From assembly GCF_032854445.1 (NCBI RefSeq), contig NC_088302.1, forward strand, positions 43,812,645 to 43,872,644: a DNA stretch of 60,000 bases, in the 5' to 3' direction. Source of the DNA: Liolophura sinensis. Its lineage: Eukaryota > Mollusca > Polyplacophora > Chitonida > Chitonidae. Made by a program: the position numbers and the translations under genes. Positions within the stretch are counted from its first letter, which is position 1; the number at the start of each line of letters is the position of its first letter. Below are positions 30,601 to 42,600 of this stretch, in pieces. Under the pieces are notes generated by a model. The model had not been told where the DNA came from. It worked only from the letters and a program-made list of their open reading frames with translations, and made no database searches.

Positions 30601-33600
30601 TGTGGTGGACAGAGGCGTGATGAGTAGACATGTATTGGACAGGTGTGTAATGGAAAGTTGTGTAATGGACGGTTGTGTAATGGACAATTGTGCAATGTGT
30701 AAAAAAAGATCCCAAAGTTTTTAATATTTACTAGATTTATGGGAAAGCCATTCGAAACCACCGGAATCATGATAAATCATGATAAATTAAACAGTTTGAG
30801 AAATACTATGTAAAAATGATTGTGTGATAAATTGTATTATTTTCCTTAGATGACGTCACAACACCGATCTTTACATCCTGCGATGCAGTGAATGCTCTGC
30901 AAAATACACTTTCCCTTTTTATCATCTTTTCAGGTAACGTACATATATTTGTCACTAAACTGATTATTTCATAACTTATTCCGGTGTATGTCGGTAGAAG
31001 TTTTATAGCATGGTTATTGCACGATATTACATAGTAGTCGTGAGAAGTGTGTATAGCCACAACCGGCCACGTGGATGCCGAGATGTCATCGTAACGTAGA
31101 GGTACGTATAACAAAATCCCATAGTTTTATCTGTGCCGATTATGGTACAATTATAGTTGTTGTTCTTACTGGGACCGAGTTACATACATGTATGCTACGA
31201 GACTGTTAAATAGTCGGTAAACACGTAACTTCGATGGTTTTATCATGAGCAGTTTCCTAAATGTATAAATGTATGGAAGGCTAGAGTTACCATCGTGTTT
31301 AGTTACGAACAGTTTCCTAAATGAATGAAAGTATGGAAGGCTAGAGGTACCATCGTGTTTAGTTATGTTCACTCATAGGTTATGAAAAACTGTTTAAAAG
31401 TCCAGAAAGCACGTGACTCTAAATTCATATGAATTCACGCATAACTTCTTGATGTATGAAAGAATGGCAGCCGAAAGTGATCATCGTGTTTTAAGATATT
31501 CTCGGATAAAGTGGGAAAACCAACTGTTAGCATTGGAAATTCTGTTCTTAATGTCAACATGACGTCACAACACCGATCTTTACATCCTGCGCTGCAGTGA
31601 ATGTTCTGGCATTTTTTTCTGAAAAACATTTTCATTATTTCAGTGTCCTGAGTGTGTTAATCCTGACTGCAACCACTCTGTATAGCCTCTACCTACCAGT
31701 AATATCTGTATTCCAAAGCATCTCCACAATCCAAGAATTTCTCACACGGGAATTCATGAAAAACATCAATATTTCTGAAATCGAAGCAAAAATATGTAAT
31801 CTTTAAGCAGACTTACAACGTAATATCAGGAGATAGGACAGCCATTCTAAACACGTATGTGTACATTATATTATTATGTGTGTAATATAACTACTTTGAA
31901 CTATACTGAGCTGATATGAATTCGGAATATTACTCCCCAATTTAACAACAGTTTGACGAGCTGCATCATAGGAGTTCTTCTAATATGTTTTGCTTCATAG
32001 CTTCCTAATTCATTGGCATTCATTGAATTGCAAAAACGTGAATGATAGATTATCTCAGATGTTCTGCTGAACCTTGTCAATTACTAACAAACATAATGTC
32101 ATTTTTTTTAACAATTTTTCATCATCTTTTGGCAATGTGTTTCCCTTGATACCAGAATAACACAATAAATTTATACAACTCATCCAATCCTTCATCACAA
32201 TGTCAGAAAAGTGAAGAGCGAGATTTTCAGATTTATTCACTGTACAATAAGCAATGCAGATGAAATAGAAGAAAAAAGAGGAAGCCCAGAGATATTGGAA
32301 ACTAAATCAAATCCATTCCGTAATGATATTCTGGCACTCTATTTTGGCATAAACTCCTACAATGTGAATTTTTATGTAAAGCTCTTTGTAACAGATTGCA
32401 TGTCAGTGCCTTAGTGAGTTTTCCTAAATCGGTTCAAGTACATGAATAATGAATGAGATCTAATAGCGCTCTGAATTTCCACATTCGAAATTCCCCACAT
32501 ATAATAAATAATATCTTGTAGTTAGAAAACAGAGCCAGCAATGCAAACACAAAGGGTAATGCCAATTAGCCGCTTTTTTTTACCTGAGGAATTCTATTGG
32601 TGGCCCGGCCGTCGTATGCTGAAGTCGGGCAAAATCCTGAGACGAACGAATATAGAATTAAAACAAGCTTGTAAAACATGCCAGTATGAATTTGTTTCAT
32701 TTATTTTTTAATGTTTCAGCATTGTGTAACTAGAAAGGCGGTAGTATAGACTAGAAAAGATATTATGATAGAGGAAACATGGTAGATCTCATCCAGCGCC
32801 AGCTGTAAGAACCTCCCACATTTCAAGACAGATTTGCGGTCGATCAAGCAGTAGTGGCGTTGGAACATATAACTTCGCTCCACAAGAGTTGACCCACTGT
32901 CTGTATCCTCGGCCAGCAAGTGGAGAAATGTATAGAAGTGTTTGACAAATGGCATTGCTAATAAGATTTTTACAACAATGGAGGGCCCTCGCTGGCAAAA
33001 TTAACAAGACACTGGATTCGCCATCGCCGGTCAGCCCTAGACCGGTGAGGTCAGAAGTTTGAATCCAGCTCTTTGCTGCATAGTTCAGCTACACCTTTAG
33101 GCCAGTAGGTTTGTCAGGTATCTGGTGTAAGGATGTAGTTTATAATGGACACTCTGGATTGATCCACCCATAAACCTGATCGTCGCCATACAGAGAAAAA
33201 ATTCCGGAATATAGGGTTGAAGTCCGAGTTAATAAATAATACATGTAAGGAAAGTCTTCAGCATTGGTGACGTTTTTATCTGTATATTTCTTATACTATG
33301 ACTTTGAGAGTGAACAGTAGTATTGGCATCAATTATAAAGATCCCTAAACCATGTAAATGTAACTTTTATTTACCACTTGTACTAACCGATTTTTCAATG
33401 AGCAGGACCTCTACTTGTCCTTTGGCCACCATATTCATGTCCCGTAACCATTTGTTGTCTAGTTCGTTGGGCTGTAGTATCCAAGTGCCGAATGAATGAA
33501 TGAATGAATGATTATGATTTAACGCCACATTGCCACATCGTAATGAGAACATGCTAGCAAGAGGAAACAGTTGACTCTCGACATGAAAATCACATCCAAA

Positions 33601-36600
33601 ATCAGAACAAATAGTAAACAGACACTTACATGTATAAAACCTAAGATAAACAAATAACAGTTAAAATACAAAAATCATAATTCTTACACAACACCCACAT
33701 ATGTTTAAAACATTTTGCAAATATATAACAACAGCATTGCCAGAAACTCAGTCAAAGAACTGAAATACAGTGAGAGTCAATTGCCGCATGGAACACATTT
33801 GGGCATAGTACCCATCAACAATAAAGTTAGCTTGAAACCATCTGGGCTGGATCTGTTTACCGGGTCAAGTCAGGAGAGCTCTGGGTTAGTCGTTATTAAT
33901 TCCAAGCTTGCCCAAGGCATGAGATTCTTTTCTCTTGACCTCACCAGTAATTTAGTGACAGCCAACACTGAAGACGTGTTAATACAAAACCGATCGCATT
34001 CTCGATTCTATACATGGAAAAAATACCACCTCTCCTCCAGAAAAATCTGAAAATTCAACCTTAAAACTTTAAAAATTAAAGAAACCAACTGTTATTGGTT
34101 TTAAGCGAAATGCTTATATTTCAATGTCTTCTAAATAAAAGCCATCTATTCGTGCTAGCCAAACAGCTGCTAGCATCGCATTGGTACACGAATCCGCTAT
34201 AAAAAGGAAATTATCGGCTTGGCCTAATAGCTTTAAGGCAAATATGCAATATACTTCATGGGATTAATACATTTTATCCAAAGGCCAGAAAAGCTCTATC
34301 TTAAACGCAACCACATTTGTTTGAACAATGAAATCGAATCCTAATTGAGCGATGTTGCAACGGTGGTAGGCTGGGATAGATTGCTGCACATGTTTGATTA
34401 TGACCCACCACATGCCTAACAAATTACCCGTAGTGTTTGATGCATAACTAAAGATAATATTAGGATGGACACGGTAAATATTTTATCTCTGATATTGTAG
34501 AAAGCTATGGCAGATACTCAGTATAGCAAGGTGATATATCGTGCTGCTACGGAAGGCAGTCTTCCGAAGACGGAGATAAAGGCGTCACGCAAGATTCGAA
34601 TAGACATGCGAAATCCAACATTGACAAATAAGACATCTGAAACAATGACGTTCTAAAACACAGTAGATCGATGGAATGATGATGGTAATGAACTTACGTC
34701 CGTAGTCATCCCTTTTGTAAGATAGCCCATAGATTTTCGAACGGTCCCAGCATTCAGAACAAACTCTTGTATTAGGTGAACTGAAAGAAACATGCAAAGG
34801 TTGTCAATTTCCCGGAAAAGCTACAAGTCATGCTAAAGTTTTAATGGGAAGACGAATGTGAGGGCTATCATTAAAGGGATTTAATATGGAAACAATGCTA
34901 GTGCTATTACTTATCAAATTATCATGTACTTTTCGATGTTTGTATATGTAACTAAAGCCGCTTTCCCACGATGCGATTTGTCTTATCGACTCTTCATATC
35001 CGACGAGTGAGATGACAATAGAGCAAGTCTGTTTCATAAATCGCGTTCAGACGATGTGATTTGTCGAATGCTAAAATCGGGCGGCTCGACTATTGCACTG
35101 TGTGAACGCGGATTAACACAAACAAACACAGAAATGTTAACTGAACACTGGAGACAAATATTATTATAATTTGTAAGGAAATGTTCACTTTAGAATAAAG
35201 CATCTTAATTTGTCGAATGTTGCTTTTCGCAGTTATATGTTTCGCAGTTATATGACCTCGATCGAATTCATAGGTGTGGGAAGAGTGAATGTCTCACCTG
35301 AGTTTTACTCACCTTTGCCAGTCATGACGTAGTAGAATCGATCAGGTGTCCGCCCTTGTTTAGCAATTATCCGACCGTCATCATACCTGAACACACAACA
35401 CGTCATTTACTTGGCATTATAAGTCTTCTGTAGTCGAGAACAGAAAAAACTAACGCGTGAATAGATCTGCCAAGAACCTGGGGATGGTCGTGTTTTCCAC
35501 CGTATTCTGTCCGGTTTCCTCCTACCATAATGCTGGTCACCATCGTATAAGTGAAATATTTTTAAGTACGGCGTAAAACACCAATCAAATAAATAAATAA
35601 AAAATAATAACTCCGAAAATACTGAAAGTTGCATTGCCCCCTCCTTAATTAACTTTCATAGAGGAAAAATACATTGTACTCAAGATATGGACATACGGTA
35701 TGGCTGTCAAATATCATTTGATCATCTTACACAGTCATGTGAATATATACAACATTCATTAAGTTAATGTCTTAAGCAAAAAGACACTACTGACTTGACC
35801 TTGTTTAACTTACTTTTCGTAAGCCACCACCTTTGCCAATTCCGTCTCCATTTCAGCAGGGAACAAATGGTTAAACGCCTTGGTGGCTCTCAAAACGGAC
35901 AGTATCTGTAAAAATAACAGTGACATGGCTGTTGTGGTAGTGTGCGTATAAAAGTGATGCTCACGGGGCTGTCCGGAATAAACCACTGACCTTGGCATTC
36001 TAACAGACAAACTTTATCGTTTGTGAAACATAGATTTTACCTACAGAGACAGCTAAATATATATACCATGTTAATGGAGCGATTGAATGAATTATTATAG
36101 TTTCACGCATCAGTGACAATACCAGAGTAGCACTTATACACTAATAGATATCAAACCCTAAATGAGGTAAACTGACCAGAGACCGAATTTCACCGGTTAC
36201 GTGTAGCCATTTGACAGATATCACACTGTCGTCGTTGCCAGGATGTTATTCTACTCTTTGTAATCTTTTTACATCTTAAGCGATTTCTATATATAAGACC
36301 ATCTTGGCGGCTAATACCCACCCCAGCTCACCATCACCAACACCTCAGACAACGAAGATCAAATTCAAGCTCAGAAGTTGTCCCAAGCACTTACCAAATA
36401 AACATTATTTTCAAAAACTATTAAAACTAGGCGTTAAAACAGACATTCGTATAGCAGACTTCAACCAAAATGGACATTCCGAGTCAATAATTGCAACACC
36501 AATTTCCAAAACAATGTTCAACAAAAACAATCCAAGAATTAAGAAAGTATACAATGTAAGATATTAGGACGGATCCATGACCGTATTTACACATAACTTG

Positions 36601-39600
36601 TCACAACATTTCATGTAATGTTTACCTTATGTTTTTGTATTTCTCACGTTTAGATAACGAACGACATATGATATTTGCTCATGAATTACTACTTCGACGA
36701 ACTGACATATAATATTGGTTTTGATGCTACTTTTTGCGTCCATGCTTCAAATTTCAACATTCTATAATTACCTGTTTGATGTCCTCTTCGCGTCTCAGTT
36801 GTGGGGCAATTGACATGGATAACTGTGTGTTAAACCGAAGCTATAAAGCACAAATGACTGCGTGTGAGATATTTAACAGCTGTGTTAGAGGATTAAACTT
36901 CAGTAAAATATCAGTGAAAGCATCGCTTAAGCGTAACAAAAAGGCGTAGCCTTAGAAATAACCGTTCCCATTTCATAAAATTCCATTCTTGTTTACCAGC
37001 TGCTGCATTTTCTGGCATGTAAAGGCAAACAAAAACATGAAACGAATTAAACAGATAGGAGAAAAAAGAACGAAATCCACTGTGCATAATGAAAAGTCTA
37101 CACAGCACGAAACTGGGCAACCAGTGAACTGAATGCCACCAGATAAACCAAGATGACACCTTTCTTCTGGGTAACACGTTGAGCTATTGCTGTTGACTTT
37201 CTGATGAATCTTCTTATCTAGAACATTAAATAAGTTCTCATCACGATGTGGCTGAATTAATGCCAATGTGGAGTTAAGCAATAATCATTCATTCGGTCAT
37301 TCAAACCACACAATGTGTCAGTTTAGTTGATTATACCAGCTCTTTACCGCCACCAAAAAAGTAATGACAAACTGAGCCATCCCTGGCAAGATGCCAATAC
37401 GGAGCGACGATTTATTGCGACGTCATACAGCCCAAAGGGTCCAAAAGAACAACGACTTCACCTGACCGATGTTGATGTACGAAAGCAGCAGGACAATGAC
37501 AAAGAACAAAATGACCTGCCCCAAATAGCGCTTTGACAGCGGCGACCTTTTTGATACAGGGCAAAAACGCCAACTAAATAACATTTTAACATTTTTAATA
37601 AAATGGGTAGCCGGAACATTTGTCAGCCATGTCCTGGATTAACTTAAAAATTAGCTTGTGAACGACACTTTGGAACTGTTTGGTCACCAGTTATCGTGGA
37701 TTCTCGGGCTCTCTTGCTAGATCCTGTCTCTCAGCGTTAACTACATTTTAGCAAATATCATATATTAATGGAATGTTAGTGAATCAATCCTTTTTTATGA
37801 AGAAGAAAAGAGATGAAAAGTTAACAAAGTAATGTTTGGCAAACTAATCTAGAACCTTTAACCCTAAAAGCCAGCTTTGGGTGATACATTAAAGAGATTA
37901 AGTAGTTGAATAAAACATTGTCTGGGTTCGCATTCAGTGTTAAGAGGATGGGATAAGGCTCTGGTAATAGTGTAAAACAAATGTAACTAGTAGTTTGCAG
38001 GTGTTTGGTGAAAATAGTTCAAAGAACGAGAAATGTAAATTGAATTGCAAACCCCAGAAAATGCAGATTAATTACTAACTGTCTTTAAACCTTGTTGAAA
38101 CTGCAATTTAAACCAAACAGCGCACTACATATGGAACCGATTATCTCACGTCGCATTGCCAACACGACCGCGGAACATGAATTTATTATTAAAAAAAACA
38201 TGATGCATGGTAAAACTGGTACGGAATGTAACGAAAAATCACCAGATTTTGAATTAGATCACGGGCAATCTGTAAAAATAACGGGTACAAAGTTGTTTTT
38301 TTTAAAAAAAAAAGCAATCCTGCTTCCTAGTATAAGAAGAAGTGGGCCTTGAAACAGAGATACTAAAATGATCCAGTGAGAGTGTTATCATGGTGATAAC
38401 AAAATAAAACCCTAGGAACTAATGCGCTTGATGAAAGAATATGTTTAAATGATTGTTCGAATGAATTCATTTAGCTGATTACGTTTTAACGCCGTACGAA
38501 ATACGTTTCACTTATATGGCGGCGGTCAAAGCCTAAAACCCTGCCCTGGAAATCGAAATCACGAATAACCATTGGAAGGCTTTAAGACACAGACGGTATA
38601 TTATTACTAGACGGTATCCCATTTCCCCATTGATAAGGATAAATGTGTATATATTTGTATCAATGCCTGCCACCCAATCTTCTCCCAGGTATATCACAAA
38701 CTTGTACTGCCTAAAAACCGGCGGTGAAATTCTAAGCTATAAATAACTATTGGGACATTTTCAGACAAAGACGGTGCGTTGATTTATATTGTGTAACAAT
38801 ATGGTTTTACCGCTTTGTTTGGTTATACAGAAATAAGCAAAATGAATTTTTTAGAAGAGGCAAAGACCAGTAGCCAAAAATAAGCAGAAAATCTACGCAC
38901 TTGTTGAAAAAAATGAATGTGATTTGCAGAAGCACAGCAACTACAACGTTCAAAAAGTAGGCCTGAACATCATCACTTGACACAAATTTCAAAAAGAACC
39001 GTGTGGAAGGAAAAGTCACAAACAAGGCAGCTGTTGTTTTAAAGCCAAACATCTTTCTGTTAACTGATTTCCAGAAATAGAGCAGCATGAACGTAAAAGT
39101 TCAACGGAAAAAGCATAAGGAATGATTGGAGAGCTCAGCTAATAATACATAAAGCCCTTTTTATCTTACACTTGTTCGCATTTGATGGCGCCTCTGTTGG
39201 AAAGAATAATAAAACATATTAAGCAGTAGATTAAACAAGCTCAGTTTTTTATATGAATGTCCTCTACATGTTAAGTGTTTAAAAAGAACTGTCACGCAAC
39301 TTTCATTCCTTCTTCCGTCTGTAGATAGAGTTTACCAGCCAGTTGGTATTTAGGGATAGCCGTGTTAGTCTATTTCTCTTAGCCATTCGCCTATATTCAG
39401 CTGTCTTGTAAAGTCAATCATACTCGCTACCAAAATTGCCTTTAGTCAGTGAAACAGGCTCTACACATCAATTTGTTGGAAGTTCATATTTTCTAATTCA
39501 TAATGTTAAACAGCATAACCTCAGTTTCTACGACAAGAACTCATTGTGTAACGTCATAATTATTAAAACTCATTGTTATGACGTATTAAATAAGTCATCT

Positions 39601-42600
39601 AACTGCATTTTCCTTGCAATAATCTAGACCTACAATATATCAATGTGCAGAGCTTGTTACTTGTCACTAACGAAAGGCAATTTTGGTAGCAAGTATAACT
39701 GAGTTAACAGAGAGTTCAAAAATAGTCTACAGGAACAGGCACGTTGTGCTCCTTCATGTGAGTAGAAATTAAATGTAACTGACTTTCCTATTATACAAGT
39801 TCATTATCACGTTTAGGTGTAGAGCAAAAATTGTAAATATCTGTGGTCAGTGCGTCTTCAGTGTTTCTGTAATCCAGAGAAATTAACTGTAATAATCTAG
39901 GCAAAAAGTATGTACATGTAGAGTTATTAAATATGGATTATAAGTTTACAAACAGACGCAGATTTAAAGCGTAGTATATATATGATGTAATACCATACCG
40001 TGGATTTTGTCACCGGTTCCGGTTGATCTTCGACAAAGACATTCTGTTGTCTCCTCATGGCTGCTGGAGCGACAGGCACGTGATCCGGCTCAGCGTACCT
40101 ACATAGACCCAGGGACAGCGGTAGTATAAATAATTTAAGTAATTCTCAGCTATGTTCTGAAGTAAATGCATTTAATTAAACTGACAAAGGCCACCCACAT
40201 ATTAGTTCCTGGAGTTTAATCAAGGTACTCAACGCTACTCCATAGACATAACCGTTTTGAAGCTAATTTCAACTAACAAAGTAATTAAATACAAAAACTA
40301 TGTGGATATGAAGTTGGCTATATAAATGTGATTTTTTGTTGTTGAAGAAATTGGTGCTAAAAAAAGGGACCAGGGCTTTCTCATCTGTTATACATACTCT
40401 CTACAGTCTACGCATGCCTTTACTGCTGTACCACGGCAAACCGTGTTTGGGCGTCTATATGCATGCGAGTGGAAAGTAATTTGGTGCTGGGTTACCTTAT
40501 TTCATTAGAAAAAGCCATTACACAATTTGGAAATACAAAAAAATGGATGTAGGCTGGAATTCAGGAGACACCAATTAAGGCTGACGCGCCTCCGTCCATT
40601 AGAATTGGGCATTGTTTACACACCCGATCAATTCAGCGCGGGCAAGTCTATCAGACTTAAGTGATCTTTTTGGGGAATGCAGGCAACCATTTCAACATTG
40701 TTGTTGTTGTTGTTGTTGTTGTATAATTGAAAAGATTGCATGATCCATCATTATTCCTGAACGGTTTACTCATCAGCACGTCCGCGAAAGAAATGTGTGT
40801 TCATCGTGCCAAGGGTTGTATCTGAATGGATAAAGTGTATCAAGTCTGACACAGTGATCATGGGATTAACTCGTATGGTAACTGTCGTTTAGCACATACA
40901 AAATAAGTAAATGACTCCTTGCATTGCATACGATGTGGTAACTGATATATACCATTAGCATATGGCAGAAAGAACGGTAATCCAGAGTTTGAGATATATT
41001 TTTTTTTACATTTGTTTCTACAGTATTCATGTAATTGTTCAGCATAGCCTACAGACTCGCTTAATGTTCTCAAAGGCAAATCAGAGACTTTTTCAGAATT
41101 GGTCTACAAGAGTTTTACTGGAAACTTCTCGTGACTAGCGGGATGGTGGGGTACTTACGCCCTCCGATTGACGAAAGCTTTGACAAGCATATAACACATA
41201 TGAGCGGCATTTCTGAGGAGGTCTATACTCTGAAATATTAGAGATCATATTAATTAACAAAACTGGCGGCTGGATTTTTTTTTCTTATTTTTTTATTATT
41301 TAAAATTCATTTTTCATTTAAAGTTGTAGAAATGATATACAGGTAGGCAGTATTTATATTATATTTCATCGCCCAGTACTCACTAACATATCAAAATCAT
41401 TACAAAAAATTCGAATAGATTTTAACTGACACGATGGCCTTCTATGAATACTCCGGCTGTGTAGAATACTATATCGAGAAATGTAACTTACCTTCCATTT
41501 CTTTCTTCTTTCTTTTTTCAAGTTTTCAGTAGGAATTTCCGCTATTTGCTGCAAGCAATATAATTATTATGGGTTATAATTATTATCCACTGTAACGTGC
41601 TATACAATTACATAGGAAAAACATCATCACGTGGTCATAGTAATCACAGGAATCGTAGAATATCTAAGCACAGTGGTAAGAAACAGAAAAGTATGGTTAA
41701 TTTTCTGCGCCAAAAGCTTACACCAAAAGTAGCCAAACATGTTTATTTGACTGGTGTTTTACGCCGTGCTGAAGAATATTTAACTTATACGACGGCGGCC
41801 AGCATTATGGTGGAGGAAATCGGGCAGAGTCCGGGCGAGCCCATGATCATCCGCAGGTTGCTGGCAGACCTTCCCACGTACCGCCGGAGAGTAAGTCAGC
41901 ATAAGGTGGATTTGGACTCATAGCGATCGCATTGGTGGGAGGTTCCTGGGTCATTGCGAGCCAAACTGTATGGATCTGCTGTTGTTGAGGCCTTTCGATA
42001 CAGACCTGACTTTCACGGAATTCAAAATTTTCCATTCCATAATGAGGACTATTGCCCGCTTAAAACAAGTCCTTCGAGGCAATGTGTTCTTTTGTTCCCT
42101 TATGTAATACGTAACAGTATCTGTATAATTGTGAAAGCAAAAAGGTAAGTTACAAACGCTGCAGCGTATCAGCAGAGAATGGTGTGATTATAAACAGCGA
42201 GGAACCGACTCTATATATAGGAGAGAAATTTTGAGCGATCACATATTGTGGAACCACTTACCAATATCTTGTTTTTCTGTTCCTCACTCATCAGCTCCCA
42301 GACTTGCCAGAGTTCCGCACGTCTAGTCACCATTGCCTGTACTTCCTTTAGCCTCTGACTTATGGCTACATCAGCGTCTTTGTCTGGAAGAGGGATAATC
42401 AAAGTTTTACAGAGATGATTAACCTTTCTCATGGCTTTATCATAATCTTGAGACAGAATCCAGTTGTGTTCCACATTAAAAATGGCCGTCCTTGTAGGAG
42501 TAACACAATCTCGAATATCAAGAGGGCTGACTAATTTTCCAGCTTGTCCCCAATCTTTGAGTTGCTGCTTTTCTGGGCTTGGGCTTGGTTCATCCTCCAC

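Noticed and set aside
30069-30770. 233-codon minus open frame rich in ITHLS
   Set aside because: Product of a 16-bp tandem repeat whose 48-bp super-period keeps frames open; also open on the other strand.
32055-32240. Candidate exon containing DIVMKDWMSCINLL for the missing CNBD2 helix
   Set aside because: The only acceptor gives the wrong phase after exon 9 and no good donor follows.
32716-33007. Open minus frames between CNBD2-like exons 8 and 9
   Set aside because: Exons 8 and 9 join perfectly in phase to an 'IEKSDF' motif, leaving no place for another exon.
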